Origin: Mesorhizobium terrae
Lineage (GTDB): Bacteria; Pseudomonadota; Alphaproteobacteria; Rhizobiales; Rhizobiaceae
Assembly: GCF_008727715.1 (NCBI RefSeq)
Contig: NZ_CP044218.1
Coordinates: forward strand, 3,117,501 to 3,181,500
DNA: 64,000 nt
Reading direction: 5' to 3'
In this document: one piece after another, positions 34,953-44,750 of the stretch
How positions within the stretch are numbered: the first letter of the stretch is position 1
Layout: each line of letters starts with the position of its first letter
Notes under the pieces: model-generated
Database searches by the model: none
Seen by the model: only the letters and a program-made list of their open reading frames with translations
What the model was told of the DNA's origin: nothing
Translations under genes and position numbers: made by a program

Positions 34953-36143
34953 ATGATGGGCCGCGAGATGAAACACGAGACCGTCACTGGAGCGGCCGCC
35001 GCTCCGGCGCGCTTTGAGCCGGGGGCAGGCAACCCTGCCAGGCCCGGTTACCTGGCGATCGACCAGCTATGGAAGACCTTTGGAGACTTCGTCGCGCTGA
35101 AAGGCGTCTCGCTGGAAATCAAGGAGGGCGAGTTCGTCTGCTTCCTCGGGCCCTCCGGTTGCGGCAAGACCACACTGCTGCGCGCCGTTGCGGGCCTCGA
35201 TCTGCAGACGCGCGGAACGATCCGCCAGGCTGGCAGGGATATTTCGAACCTGCCCCCATCAAGGCGCGACTACGGCATCGTCTTCCAGTCCTATGCGCTG
35301 TTCCCGAACCTGACGATCGAGAAGAACATCGCCTTCGGCCTGGAGAATGCCCGGCGACCGAAGGCGGAGATCCAGGCGCGCGTCAAGGAACTGCTTGCCC
35401 TGGTCGGCTTGTCGGAACAGGCAAAAAAATACCCGGCCCAGCTTTCCGGCGGCCAGCAGCAGCGCATCGCGCTTGCCCGCGCCATGGCGGTATCGCCGGG
35501 CCTGCTTCTGCTCGACGAGCCCTTGTCGGCGCTCGATGCCAAGGTGCGCGTCCATCTGCGCCACGAGATCAAGGAGCTTCAACGCAAACTCGGCGTGACA
35601 ACGATCATGGTCACCCATGATCAGGAGGAAGCGCTGTCGATGGCAGACCGCATCGTGGTCATGAACCACGGCGTGATCGAACAGGTGGGAACGCCGACCG
35701 AGGTTTATCGCCATCCGAGCACCCTGTTCGTGGCCGACTTCATCGGTGAAACCAACCAGTTCGCGGCGAGGGCCTTGGGAAACGACAGGCTGGCGCTCGC
35801 CGGGACCGAACTCGTCTGCGCGCCGCATATCTGTGCTGCCGGCGATGAGGTGATGGCAGTGATCCGTCCGGTCGATATCATTCCCCATGGTGATGGCGCG
35901 CGTTCGCCAGGAGCGCCAGACCCGATCGGAACGCCGGACAATCTGGTCGAGGTCACGGTCGAGGAAATGGAGTTCCTCGGCAGTTTCTGGCGTTGCCGGC
36001 TGGTCTCGCCACGTCTCGGCGAAAAGCGCCTGATCGGCGACTTCTCGCTCAATGCTGTCCGCCGGCTGCGCATCGAGACAAGCGGACATCTGCAGGTCGA
36101 ACTGCCGCAGAACCGTGTGCTTGTCTTCCCGAAGGCAGCCTGA
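34953..36143 (+). CDS. phnT: 2-aminoethylphosphonate ABC transporter ATP-binding protein
   Basis: A 396-residue ATPase with Walker [10 protein letters not shown] (66-74), signature [15 protein letters not shown], Walker [15 protein letters not shown] and a C-terminal TOBE-like domain (from about 300). It belongs to the spermidine/iron-type MalK group used by PhnT proteins. Two in-frame ATG codons (34953, 34968) have poor ribosome sites, so the start is uncertain; the conserved part begins near residue 33. The stop is one base before the permease start, indicating coupling. Confidence 0.85.
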   Translation: MMGREMKHETVTGAAAAPARFEPGAGNPARPGYLAIDQLWKTFGDFVALKGVSLEIKEGEFVCFLGPSGCGKTTLLRAVAGLDLQTRGTIRQAGRDISNLPPSRRDYGIVFQSYALFPNLTIEKNIAFGLENARRPKAEIQARVKELLALVGLSEQAKKYPAQLSGGQQQRIALARAMAVSPGLLLLDEPLSALDAKVRVHLRHEIKELQRKLGVTTIMVTHDQEEALSMADRIVVMNHGVIEQVGTPTEVYRHPSTLFVADFIGETNQFAARALGNDRLALAGTELVCAPHICAAGDEVMAVIRPVDIIPHGDGARSPGAPDPIGTPDNLVEVTVEEMEFLGSFWRCRLVSPRLGEKRLIGDFSLNAVRRLRIETSGHLQVELPQNRVLVFPKAA

Positions 36144-36144
36144 G

Positions 36145-38157
36145 ATGAGCGCCGCCGCTATCGCTCTTCCCGCAGGACACGCGCCACGCCTGCAGCTGTC
36201 GTCCGACGATCTGGTCAAGCGCGGGCTGATGCTGATCATCGCGCTATATCTCGTACTGGCTCTGGCGGCGCCGCTTTATGTGCTGCTGTCGAAGTCGATG
36301 TCGACCTATCGCTTCGATCTCAACGCCTTCGAGATCGAGCGCAGCGACGAAAGCGGAACCGGCTTCGGCCCCGCACGCACGGTCGCCGCGCTCAACGCGG
36401 ACGCCAAGGCGATCACGGAGCCCCAACTCGGCACCGGGTCCGACGGACGGCTTTCTTTGACCGGCCTCTACAAGGATTTCAGTTTCCGCAGCCCGGTCAA
36501 ATACCGCATCCGCGGAACGACCGAGCATTCCGCTTTCCTGGTCGGTTCGGAGCTGAAGCGCGGCACCGATTGGGTGGAGGTTGATTCCAACAGCTTCCGC
36601 CGCGTTGTGCTGCGGCCGGCCCGCACCGTCGGCTTCGACAATTTCATCGCCTATTTCTCAACGCCTTCGCTGGCGCAGGCGATCTGGAACTCGGTCCTGA
36701 TGGGGGTGATCAGCACGGTGCTGGTCATCGCCATCGCCTTCGGCCTTGCCTATGCGCTGAACCGAAGCCGCATGCGCTGCAAGGGCTTCTTCCGGCTTGT
36801 CATGAGCGTGCCGATCCTGGTGCCGTCGCTGCTTCCCGGTATCGCGCTTGTTTATCTGTTCGGCAATCAGGGCCTGCTGAAAAACTGGATGATGGGCTAT
36901 TCGATCTACGGGCCGATCGGCATCGTCATTGGCTCGGTCTTCTTCACACTGCCGCATGCGTTGCTCATCATCTCGACATCGCTCAGCGTGGCGGACGCCC
37001 GCCACTATGAGGCAGCGGCCTCGCTTCGCGCCACAAGATGGCGCACCTTCTGGACGGTGACCGTGCCGGGCGCACGCTATGGCATCGTATCCGCGGCTTT
37101 TGTGGTGTTCACCATGGTCATCACCGATTTCGGCCTGCCGAAGGTCATCGGCGGCCAGTACAACATGCTCGCCGTCGACATCTACAAGCAGGTCATTGGA
37201 CAGCAGAATTTCGAAATGGGGGCGGTGGTATCCGTCCTGCTCATCATTCCCGCCATCGCCGCTTTCTTCGTTGACCGCACGATCCAGAAGAAACAGGTGG
37301 CGCTCTTGTCCGCCCGCTCGGTGCCTTACGAGCCGAAACCGAACCGCGGTTTCGATTGGGGCTGCCTTGCCTATTGCGGGCTGATCGCCGCTTTCATCCT
37401 GACGATGATCGGGGTCTGCCAACTGGCCGCAATGGTCAAATTCTGGCCCTACGATCTGACGCCGAGCCTGAAGAATTTCCGCTTCGACCTGATGGATGGC
37501 GGCGGCTGGGCTTCCTATCACAACTCCATCAAGATGGCGCTGCTGACGGCCTTCTTCGGCACCATCCTCGTCTTCACCGGTGCCTATATGGTAGAGAAAA
37601 GCGATGGCTTCCGCGCCGGGCGCTCATTGTTTCAATTCCTTGCCATGCTGCCGATGGCCGTGCCCGGCATGGTGCTAGGCCTCGCCTACATCTTCTTCTT
37701 CAACAACCCGGCAAATCCGCTGCATACGATCTATGGCTCGATGGCCATCCTGGTGATCTGCACGATCACCCATTTCTACACGGTCTCGCATCTTACCGCG
37801 CTGACGGCGCTCAAGCAGATGGACCGCGAGTTCGAACCGGTGGCGGCCTCCTTGAAGCAGCCCTTCCATAAGCTGTTCTTTCGGGTGACTCTGCCGGTCT
37901 GCCTGCCGGCGATCCTCGACATCTCGATCTATCTGTTCGTCAATGCGATGACGACGGTTTCGGCCGTCGTGTTCCTCTATTCCACGCACACGCAGCTTGC
38001 TTCAGTGGCGGTTCTCAATATGGACGATGCGGGCGATGTCGCACCTGCGGCGGCCATGGGCATGATGATTTTCTACACCAACATCGCCGCCCGCCTGATC
38101 CACGCGCTGGTGTCGCGCTTTCTCCTGTCGCGAACGCAGATCTGGCGCGGAAGATAA
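36145..38157 (+). CDS. 2-aminoethylphosphonate ABC transporter permease, PhnU-PhnV fusion
   Basis: A 670-residue permease in which two BPD_transp_1 domains are joined. The first core has the EAA-type loop EAAASLRATRWRTFWTVTVP and the second EPVAASLKQPFHKLFFRVTL, so one polypeptide supplies both halves of the channel. After the first membrane helix (about 30-52) there is a large polar segment of roughly 130 residues before the next helix, probably periplasmic. Single fused permeases are known for the phnSTU2-type AEP importers. The gene starts directly behind the ATPase stop and ends the locus. Confidence 0.83.
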   Translation: MSAAAIALPAGHAPRLQLSSDDLVKRGLMLIIALYLVLALAAPLYVLLSKSMSTYRFDLNAFEIERSDESGTGFGPARTVAALNADAKAITEPQLGTGSDGRLSLTGLYKDFSFRSPVKYRIRGTTEHSAFLVGSELKRGTDWVEVDSNSFRRVVLRPARTVGFDNFIAYFSTPSLAQAIWNSVLMGVISTVLVIAIAFGLAYALNRSRMRCKGFFRLVMSVPILVPSLLPGIALVYLFGNQGLLKNWMMGYSIYGPIGIVIGSVFFTLPHALLIISTSLSVADARHYEAAASLRATRWRTFWTVTVPGARYGIVSAAFVVFTMVITDFGLPKVIGGQYNMLAVDIYKQVIGQQNFEMGAVVSVLLIIPAIAAFFVDRTIQKKQVALLSARSVPYEPKPNRGFDWGCLAYCGLIAAFILTMIGVCQLAAMVKFWPYDLTPSLKNFRFDLMDGGGWASYHNSIKMALLTAFFGTILVFTGAYMVEKSDGFRAGRSLFQFLAMLPMAVPGMVLGLAYIFFFNNPANPLHTIYGSMAILVICTITHFYTVSHLTALTALKQMDREFEPVAASLKQPFHKLFFRVTLPVCLPAILDISIYLFVNAMTTVSAVVFLYSTHTQLASVAVLNMDDAGDVAPAAAMGMMIFYTNIAARLIHALVSRFLLSRTQIWRGR

Positions 38158-38250
38158 TCTTGTTCACAATACCGATGTTGCCGACGAGCGAGTGTTTGCT
38201 TTCTGCGTTTTCGCATCAAAAAGCCGCCAGTCCGCATCGGCCTCCTATAA

Positions 38251-38283
38251 TTCTCCATTTGGCCATATTGGCCAAATGGAGAA
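38251..38283. repeat. Perfect 14-bp inverted repeat with a 5-base centre
   Basis: TTCTCCATTTGGCC (38251-38264) and GGCCAAATGGAGAA (38270-38283) are perfect reverse complements around ATATT. A TATAAT hexamer overlaps its left edge (38246-38251). No T run follows, so it is not a simple terminator. It sits between the end of the AEP operon and the integrase remnant and could be an operator of the lost element or part of the element's end. Confidence 0.7.
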
Positions 38284-38918
38284 ATGTCACGGGTATCTCA
38301 CAGTATGGCCCGGTCGCCAAAGGTCGGCCAGCCTGGAATGTAGGCAAGCAGGTCGGCGCCAAACGAGTGCTCAAAGTGAAGCAAATCTGGTTGATCCGGT
38401 TTTTCCTAGATCGCGAAGGGCGGATGCGTGACCGGGCATTGTTTGACTTCGCGATTGACAGCAAGCTTCGCGGTTGTGACCTCATCAAGATGAAGATCGG
38501 ATCACTTGTTTCCGGTCCGGCAATACGGGCCTGATCAATGGTGATCCAGCAGAAGATCGGTCGGCACGTCTAGTTCGAGATTGCCGCAGACACGAGGGTA
38601 AGTCTGCTCGCGTGGCTCGAACGCCGTGGGCTGTATCGACGACTACAGTTCCCAGGCCGAGTTGACCGCGAAGGGCACCTCAGCATCCGACAGTACGCGA
38701 GATTGGTCGATGAATAGGTTACGGCGATTGGACTGCGTGCTGAGGAATACGGAACACGTTCGCTCCGCCGTACCAAGGCAGCATTGATCTACAAAGCCAT
38801 CGGAAATCTTCGAGTTATTCAAATCCTGCTTGGACACACCAAGATCGATAATACGGTTCGATATCCCGGTGTTGATATCGATGATGCATTGACGCTCGCC
38901 GAGACGACGGAAATCTAA
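38284..38918 (+). pseudogene. Broken tyrosine-recombinase (XerC/phage-integrase type) gene
   Basis: The N-terminal part reads GRPAWNVGKQVGAKRVLKVK then RDRALFDFAIDSKLRGCDL, the start of a core-only rhizobial integrase. It is stopped after SGPAIRA at 38534. The C-terminal part, LRAEEYGTRSLRRTKAALIY followed by LRVIQILLGHTKIDNTVRYP and ending DALTLAETTEI at 38918, carries the His-x-x-x-Arg-like helix and the active-site Tyr region. Between them there are stop codons and frame changes (around 38534-38720). Inactive integrase beside a tRNA gene suggests a lost island. Confidence 0.75.
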
Positions 38919-39748
38919 GACAAATTGCCTCGCTAGAGATGGCGGAGCAGATTCAGCAAGGCGCCTTCATTCCAGACGGTGAGTCGGCGAAAAGTCGATC
39001 TTACCTTGGGCGGGTTAATCAACACGAACGATCGCTGAACTATCAGCGCTACTTTCGGCGGATCTAGACAACAGTGAGTCTGCAGAACGATTATCAACGT
39101 TCGGCGATTGCAGAATTCGCCATCCATCCGGCTGTATTCTCGTTTACTTTGACACGAATAGATGCCCTTTGGCTTCCATAACCGAAACGTCGAGCCCCTT
39201 TGGGACGACAGTGATTACAGCGAATTTGGTGCCAGGTCCCTCGCGCAGGTTCATCGTGGTCTTCGCGTAGGGCATTGCAGCTTGTTCCGCGTCGTCCTCA
39301 ATGCGAGGCTGCGATTGAACCACATCAGTTGCAACTACCTCGTCGCTTCAGAAGCAGATAGTTGCGCTGAGCTGTAGAGATTTTCATTCCCCCACTGGAA
39401 ACGCACATAGCACCGTGCACACGCCACGCCCTTTTAGGGCAAACGTTCTGACATAGAATCGAGGTATTGCCAGATCGACATGAAACGCTGGCGAGACATT
39501 AGTGGGCGCTCTTGATTGGGCGGGGCACAAACTTCTGCTTCCGTTTTGGCGGATTGGCTGCCCAAAGGGCAACGGCCCGCTTGCGGCCCCACTCACGGCA
39601 CTCGCCATGGTATTGCCAAGCGTCCGCAATTTATTCGTTGGCACCACAATGACAGCAGGCTCAGGCCTTGAAATCGTTCAGGGTTTTGCGGACGAGGCGC
39701 TACGACGCATCCACGTTTGTAGTATGATTTCAATTATTTTGAGAGTGA
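38919..39748. other. Gene-poor region between integrase remnant and tRNA-Met
   Basis: About 830 bases with no recognisable protein family on either strand. Short frames exist, for example one ending in MVAGEGLEPPTPGL, but that tail is only a translation of the antisense of the tRNA. No second copy of the tRNA 3' end was found by eye in this stretch, so an attachment-site duplication is not demonstrated. Confidence 0.5.
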
Positions 39749-39825
39749 TGGTAGCGGGAGAGGGACTTGAACCCCCGACCCCAGGATTATGATTCCCGTG
39801 CTCTAACCAACTGAGCTACCCCGCC
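39749..39825 (-). tRNA. tRNA-Met (anticodon CAU), elongator type
   Basis: Read on the minus strand, 77 bases fold as a complete cloverleaf: acceptor GGCGGGG with TCCCGCT (two G-U pairs), D arm with AGCTCAGTTGGTTAGAGC, anticodon stem CGGGA/TCCTG around ATCATAA giving anticodon CAT, T arm GGGGG-TTCAAGT-CCCTC, and an encoded ACCA end. The body matches alphaproteobacterial elongator tRNA-Met. CAU-anticodon tRNA-Ile2 can look similar, but the overall sequence favours Met. Its 3' end points toward the integrase remnant. Confidence 0.9.
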
Positions 39826-40139
39826 ACTGGGTCGGCGCCTCACCGTAGCCGCTTTCGAAGCGGATCGTCCGGCCAGCGCCAAGGTCGCGCGGATATAAGG
39901 TGGCGGTACCAATCCTGTCAAGCACGCAGACGTGCAAGTTGGCCCGGCAAATGCGGGTGCGGCGCTGACTTGTGGGAAGGCGGGATCGCCAGTGCCTCGC
40001 AAAACAGCGGAAGCATCTGAAAAGACGGCATAACAGGTCCCCGGCGTCTGCGGCGATTGGTGGTGGGGTTGAGTTCGGCGAGGTGCACCGCTATGTCTCA
40101 GTCGACGATTTTCGCGCGAAATGCTTGAGTTCCTATTTG

Positions 40140-41105
40140 ATGAAACCGCGTATTGCAGTCCTCGGGTGCGGGTACTGGGGCAGCAACCATATCCGGACGC
40201 TGAAAGGGCTGGGCGCACTTCACGCGGTCTCGGACCTCAATCTTGCCCGTGCCGAAGGCTTTGCCAGCGAACAGGATTGCCTGGCGATCGCGCCCGACGA
40301 CCTGTTTTCGCGGGATGATGTCGACGCCATCGTCATGGCGTTGCCACCGCAGTTCCATGCCAACCTGTCGATCCGCGCTGTCGAAGCCGGCAAGGACGTG
40401 CTGGTCGAAAAGCCGATCGCGCTCACCGTGCCCGACGCCGAGCGCGCGGTGCAGGCGGCGAAGGACAATCACCGCGTTTTCATGGTCGGCCATGTGTTGC
40501 GCTTCCATCCCGCCTTCGAGAAGTTGAAGGCGCTGGTCGACGAAGGCGAACTCGGCGACATCCGCTATATTCATTCGCACAGGCTTGGCCTCGGCAAATT
40601 CCATACCGAGAATGACGCTTTATGGGATCTCGCGCCGCACGACCTCTCGATGATCCTGGCGATCACCGGTACGGCACCGCTCGAGGTGCGTGGGGAAGGG
40701 GCCGCGCTTCTCGACCATCTCAGCGATTTCGCGCATGTGCACATGCGCTTTCCGAACGATCTAAGAAGCCATCTGTTCGCATCGCGGCTCAATCCTTATC
40801 GCGAACGGCGGCTTACCGTCGTCGGCACCAAGGCGATGGCGGTGTTCGACGATGTCGAGCCGTGGGAGCGAAAGCTGGCCGTCTACCGGCACTCGGTGTG
40901 GCAGGACAGCGGCCAATGGGCCTTCACCATGAACGAGCCGTCCTATGTCGAAATCGAGCAGGGCATGCCGCTGACGCGCGAGCTTGAACACTTCATCCAC
41001 TGCATCGAGACCCGGTCGGAGCCGCGCACCAATGGCGAGGAAGCGATCCAGGTCCTGCGCATCCTGACCGCCGGCACCGTGGTTCACGACGGCAATGCCG
41101 GCTGA
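40140..41105 (+). CDS. Gfo/Idh/MocA-family NAD(P)-dependent oxidoreductase
   Basis: A 321-residue protein with an N-terminal Rossmann fold (IAVLGCGYWGSNHIRTLKGL), the conserved VEKPIALTV (EKP motif) and a C-terminal substrate domain containing HDLSMILAI. Such enzymes oxidise or reduce sugars and sugar derivatives, often in surface-polysaccharide synthesis (WlbA-type). The ATG at 40140 starts the Rossmann strand; in-frame upstream sequence in the 314-base gap after the tRNA has no domain pattern, and nothing else is seen in that gap. No partner gene helps define the substrate. Confidence 0.82.
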   Translation: MKPRIAVLGCGYWGSNHIRTLKGLGALHAVSDLNLARAEGFASEQDCLAIAPDDLFSRDDVDAIVMALPPQFHANLSIRAVEAGKDVLVEKPIALTVPDAERAVQAAKDNHRVFMVGHVLRFHPAFEKLKALVDEGELGDIRYIHSHRLGLGKFHTENDALWDLAPHDLSMILAITGTAPLEVRGEGAALLDHLSDFAHVHMRFPNDLRSHLFASRLNPYRERRLTVVGTKAMAVFDDVEPWERKLAVYRHSVWQDSGQWAFTMNEPSYVEIEQGMPLTRELEHFIHCIETRSEPRTNGEEAIQVLRILTAGTVVHDGNAG

Positions 41106-41133
41106 GGTCAGCTGAACCGAAAGGCCGGCGCTG

Positions 41134-42324
41134 CTATTCGGCGGCGATGTTGGAAGGTCTTGCGGCCAGCTTGCTCAACATGGCTTCCGCCTCGGCGCCG
41201 CGCTCCGACCGCTCGATGAAACCGCCACCGAAGACGCGCGCTTCATTGCCATCGTCGGAATAGAGCACGCAGGCCTGACCCGGCGCGATGCCGGATTCGC
41301 CGTCGGCGAGCTCGACCCAGGTGCTGCCGTTGCGGTGATGCAGGACGGCGGGGCGGGGCGGTCGTGTCGAGCGGACCTTGGCGAAGAGTTCGAGCCCACC
41401 GGCGGGAATATCGGCCAGCCCGCCGTCGCCAAGCCAATTCATCGAGCGCAGATAGATCTTGTGGGTTTCCAACGCTTCGCGCGGGCCGACGATGACGCGC
41501 GAGCGATCGGCATCGAGATGCACGACGTAAAGCGGCTCGCCGGAGGCGATGCCGATGCCGCGGCGCTGGCCGATCGTATAGCGCAGGATGCCCTCATGGC
41601 GCCCAAGCACGCGGCCGTCGATATGGACGATGTCGCCCGGATTGGCGGCCGTCGGCTTCAACTTGGCGATGATGTCGGAATATTTGCCCTGCGGCACAAA
41701 GCAGATGTCCTGGCTGTCCTGCTTGGTGGCAACCACCAGCCCCATTTCTTCGGCCATCGCCCGAACCTCGGGCTTCGGCAAGCCGCCGAGCGGGAAGCGA
41801 AGATAGTCGATCTGCGCCTGTGTGGTGGCAAACAGGAAATAGCTCTGGTCGCGATCGGCGTCGACCGGCCGGTAGAGGGAGCGGTGCGCGCCATTGGCCT
41901 TCGAACGAATATAGTGACCGGTCGCCAGCGCGTCGGCGCCGAGGTCCTGCGCGGTCGCCAAAAGGTCGGCGAACTTCACGGTCTGGTTGCAGGAGACGCA
42001 GGGGATCGGCGTTTCGCCGGCAACGTAACTCTCCGCGAAGGGATCGATCACAGCCTTGCGGAAACGTTCCTCATAATCGAGCACGTAGTGGGGGATGCCG
42101 AGCGTTTCGGAAACGCGCCGCGCATCGTCGATGTCCTGGCCGGCACAGCAGGAACCGGCGCGATGGGTTGCCGCGCCGTGGTCGTAAAGCTGCAGCGTGA
42201 CGCCGACGACATCGTAGCCTTCGCGTTTCAACAATCCCGCCACCACGGAGGAATCGACGCCGCCAGACATGGCAACGACGACGCGCGTGTTTTCGGGACG
42301 TCCGGGAAGGTCCAGGCTGTTCAT
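41134..42324 (-). CDS. mnmA: tRNA-specific 2-thiouridylase
   Basis: A 396-residue enzyme that adds sulfur to U34 of Glu, Gln and Lys tRNAs. The PP-loop [17 protein letters not shown], the catalytic Cys in [10 protein letters not shown] and the second Cys in [13 protein letters not shown] are present, as are the C-terminal barrel domains. Two adjacent ATG codons (42327, 42324) give essentially the same protein; upstream in-frame codons are unlikely. It is convergent with the oxidoreductase, whose stop is 29 bases away. Confidence 0.93.
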   Translation of the reverse strand: MNSLDLPGRPENTRVVVAMSGGVDSSVVAGLLKREGYDVVGVTLQLYDHGAATHRAGSCCAGQDIDDARRVSETLGIPHYVLDYEERFRKAVIDPFAESYVAGETPIPCVSCNQTVKFADLLATAQDLGADALATGHYIRSKANGAHRSLYRPVDADRDQSYFLFATTQAQIDYLRFPLGGLPKPEVRAMAEEMGLVVATKQDSQDICFVPQGKYSDIIAKLKPTAANPGDIVHIDGRVLGRHEGILRYTIGQRRGIGIASGEPLYVVHLDADRSRVIVGPREALETHKIYLRSMNWLGDGGLADIPAGGLELFAKVRSTRPPRPAVLHHRNGSTWVELADGESGIAPGQACVLYSDDGNEARVFGGGFIERSERGAEAEAMLSKLAARPSNIAAE

Positions 42325-42581
42325 CATGTCTATTCCGCAAGCCAGCCGCAAAACGGGCAGTCCAGCCTATATAGGGCATGCGGTCCGGGCGCGCCAGCAC
42401 AAGCCGGGAGCCCCACGCGCATCTCATCCGAAGCGTCGGGCAATTGTATCAAAAGCTTACAGAAAGCCTAACGTGACGTTCACGAACATTACTTATCCAT
42501 GAGCAACCGCTTAGGCAATTTTTAAAGCTGTGGCGGTACTGTGGCAGGGATTGGTTCTGTGAGTTTTCAGTAGAGAGTACG

Positions 42582-42857
42582 ATGACCGATCTGGTTAGAC
42601 CGCGAGTCAAATATGTTATCGGGCCTGACGGCAGCCCGCTTACAATTGCCGATCTGCCGCCAACGAACACGCGTCGCTGGGTCATTCGGCGCAAGGCGGA
42701 AGTGGTTGCTGCGGTGCGGGGCGGATTGCTCAGCCTCGACGAAGCCTGTCAGCGCTACAAGCTCACCACCGAAGAATTCCTTTCCTGGCAAGCATCCATC
42801 GACGAATATGGCCTGGCCGGGCTGCGCACCACGCGCATTCAGCAATACCGGCACTGA
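42582..42857 (+). CDS. sciP: SciP-type CtrA inhibitor (DUF1153)
   Basis: A 91-residue protein with the DUF1153 helix-turn-helix: VIGPDGSPLTIADLPP, NTRRWVIRRKAEVVAAVRGG, LSLDEACQRYKLTTEEFLSW and a basic end. This is nearly the Caulobacter SciP sequence; SciP binds CtrA and blocks transcription of CtrA-activated genes in G1 cells. ctrA itself lies 2.3 kb downstream. TTATCCAT, one mismatch from the CtrA half site TTAACCAT, occurs 82 bases before the start (42493-42500), consistent with known CtrA control of sciP but not proof. Confidence 0.9.
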   Translation: MTDLVRPRVKYVIGPDGSPLTIADLPPTNTRRWVIRRKAEVVAAVRGGLLSLDEACQRYKLTTEEFLSWQASIDEYGLAGLRTTRIQQYRH

Positions 42858-42876
42858 GCAGCCGATTCTCGACATC

Positions 42877-42905
42877 AAAAAAGGCGCGGGTTCCGCGCCT
42901 TTTTG
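42877..42905. terminator. Bidirectional terminator after sciP
   Basis: GGCGCGG and CCGCGCC close a 3-base GTT loop, with an A run on the left (from 42877) and a T run on the right (42900-42904). It therefore serves both sciP on the plus strand and the convergent oxidoreductase gene on the minus strand. Confidence 0.85.
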
Positions 42906-42926
42906 TCGTTTAGCCTTGCTTTGGCG

Positions 42927-43853
42927 TCACATGGTCAGCACGACCTTTCCTGCCGGCTTGGTACCAAGGAACGTATGGGCGGCACCCGCCTGCGCCAGTG
43001 GGAATGTCTTCGCCATCTGAACGGCGAGCTTGCCTGCCTCGATCAGGCGGGACAATTCTTCCAGCGCCTCGCGATCCGGCACGACCGAGATGTGTTCGTT
43101 GCGGATACCCAGTTCCTTCGCCGTGGCCTTGGCCTTGTCGGAGATGCCGATGAGCGAGATCAGCGTGCCATTGCTCTTCAAGGTCTTGAGCGAGCGTTCG
43201 GCGTTCTCGCCGCCGATCGTTTCCAGAACGAGATCGATGTCGTTGGCGACATCGGCAAAATCGGTGGTGGTGTAATCGATCACCTCGTCGGCGCCGAGGC
43301 TGCGAACGAAATCCACCTTGGCCGGACTTGTGGTCGCCACGACATGAGCGCCGCGTGCCTTGGCGATCTGAACCGCCAGATGGCCAACACCGCCGGCCGC
43401 GGCGTGGATCAGCACGCGTTGGCCATGCTTGATATTGCCGGCACCGACCAAGGCCTGCCATGCAGTCAGACCAGCGAGTGGCAAGCCTCCGGCGTGAGCA
43501 TGGTCGATCTTCTTCGGCTTGAATGAAAGCTCGGAAGCCGGGGCGATGACGAACTCGGCATAGGCAGCCGCTTCCTTGGGAAACCGCGGCATGCCGAAGA
43601 CCTCGTCGCCGATCGCGAAATCAGTCACACCGGGACCGATCTGTTCGACAATGCCGGAAATGTCCCAGCCTATGGTATAGGGCGGTTCACCGAGCAAGGG
43701 GTACCAGCCTGCGCGCACAGCAATATCGACCGGGTTGACGCCGGCGGCGCGGACCCGGACGAGAACGTCCCCGGCACCTGGAGTTGGGACCGGGCGCGTT
43801 ACCAGGGTAAGGATTTCGGGACCGCCGACACTGGTCTGGCTGATGGCTTGCAT
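42927..43853 (-). CDS. Zinc-independent NADP-dependent quinone oxidoreductase-like alcohol dehydrogenase
   Basis: A 308-residue medium-chain reductase of the QOR family: an N-terminal GroES-like domain (VRVRAAGVNPVDIAVRAGWY) and a Rossmann domain with VLIHAAAGGVGHLAVQIAK. Cysteine and histidine zinc ligands are absent, as in quinone oxidoreductases. It faces away from an HxlR regulator gene 90 bases off; HxlR proteins often control such reductases in response to quinones, aldehydes or other electrophiles. Confidence 0.88.
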   Translation of the reverse strand: MQAISQTSVGGPEILTLVTRPVPTPGAGDVLVRVRAAGVNPVDIAVRAGWYPLLGEPPYTIGWDISGIVEQIGPGVTDFAIGDEVFGMPRFPKEAAAYAEFVIAPASELSFKPKKIDHAHAGGLPLAGLTAWQALVGAGNIKHGQRVLIHAAAGGVGHLAVQIAKARGAHVVATTSPAKVDFVRSLGADEVIDYTTTDFADVANDIDLVLETIGGENAERSLKTLKSNGTLISLIGISDKAKATAKELGIRNEHISVVPDREALEELSRLIEAGKLAVQMAKTFPLAQAGAAHTFLGTKPAGKVVLTM

Positions 43854-43942
43854 GGAGTGTCTCCTTTGATTTGGATGACACTATAGAAAAGATAGTTGCT
43901 ACCCATTGTCTAGTATGCACTATTTTGATATATAGGCACCTC

Positions 43943-44329
43943 ATGGATAGTACCTGCGAACCCTATGGCTACGATGCGTTTCGGCGAACCTGTCCGTCGC
44001 ATGCCGTGCTCGAAATGCTGTCCAGCAAATGGGTCTATCTGACCGTCAGCGCGTTGCGCCATGGGCGCATGCGCAACGGCGAATTGGCGCGCAAGCTGGA
44101 AGGTATCACCCCGAAGATGCTGACGCAGACGTTGCGCGTTCTCGAACGCGACGGTCTTGTGCGGCGCCAGGTGTTCCCGGTGATCCCGCCGCATGTCGAA
44201 TATGAGCTGACTGCGCTGGGGCAAGATCTTGCCGGGCTGCTCGACCAGATCCGTTCCTGGTCTGAGCGGCATGTGCCGGAAATCAGGAATGCGCGTCTGA
44301 TCGCCGAAAGGGGCAGGGAAGTCGCGTAG
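43943..44329 (+). CDS. HxlR-family transcriptional regulator
   Basis: A 128-residue winged-helix protein with the HxlR pattern: CPSHAVLEMLSSKWVYLTVS, NGELARKLEGITPKMLTQTL, RVLERDGLVRRQVFPVIPPH and VEYELTALG. One conserved N-terminal Cys (CPSHAVLE) is of the type used in redox- or aldehyde-sensing members. It is divergent from the quinone oxidoreductase gene and probably controls it from the 89-base spacer, which contains short dyads such as TAGTATGCACTA. Confidence 0.85.
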   Translation: MDSTCEPYGYDAFRRTCPSHAVLEMLSSKWVYLTVSALRHGRMRNGELARKLEGITPKMLTQTLRVLERDGLVRRQVFPVIPPHVEYELTALGQDLAGLLDQIRSWSERHVPEIRNARLIAERGREVA

Positions 44330-44372
44330 GCCTGATCGGTCTATCGACCAGGATAGTCGACGATCAGCGCTT

Positions 44373-44750
44373 TTAACCGATCATGGCGCTGCGGCCGCCG
44401 ATTTCGGTCTCACGTGCACGCGAATCACGTGATTCCAACATCTCGGCCTTGGAAAGCTCGGTTTCCGCTTCCGAAAGCTGTGATTCGGCTGCGCTGCGCT
44501 GTTGCGCGAGATCCGCCTGCGAATTTCTCAGATTGTCGCGCCGTAGCCGCGCCGCCTTTGCGAAGGTCGGGTAAGCGAAGTGATTGATGTCGGTGATGCC
44601 GGCTTTTTTCTCTTCGGCGGTGATCTGGAATTCCAGCTCACCGGCCATGCGTTCGAACTCAGCGATCATCATGTCGAGCTGAAGAAGCTGCCGCCGTTTC
44701 TCATTCACCTGAAATTGCTTCAGTCGAACGAGGTTCTCGCGTGACTTCAT
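44373..44750 (-). CDS. fliJ: Flagellar export protein FliJ
   Basis: A 125-residue, almost entirely helical, coiled-coil protein (MKSRENLVRLKQFQVNEKRR; RMAGELEFQITAEEKKAGIT) matching the rhizobial FliJ pattern. FliJ is the cytoplasmic stalk component that links the FliI ATPase to the flagellar export gate. In alphaproteobacteria fliI-fliJ commonly lie next to ctrA, which controls flagellar genes; here fliJ is divergent from ctrA, and fliI is not in the window. Confidence 0.75.
   Translation of the reverse strand: MKSRENLVRLKQFQVNEKRRQLLQLDMMIAEFERMAGELEFQITAEEKKAGITDINHFAYPTFAKAARLRRDNLRNSQADLAQQRSAAESQLSEAETELSKAEMLESRDSRARETEIGGRSAMIG

Noticed and set aside
39502..39792. Small plus-strand frame ending MVAGEGLEPPTPGL
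   Set aside because: The tail is the translated antisense of tRNA-Met, a frequent false gene in annotations; the rest has no domain.
41335..42471. Plus-strand open frame opposite mnmA
   Set aside because: mnmA on the minus strand carries its PP-loop and catalytic cysteines; the opposite frame is an artefact.
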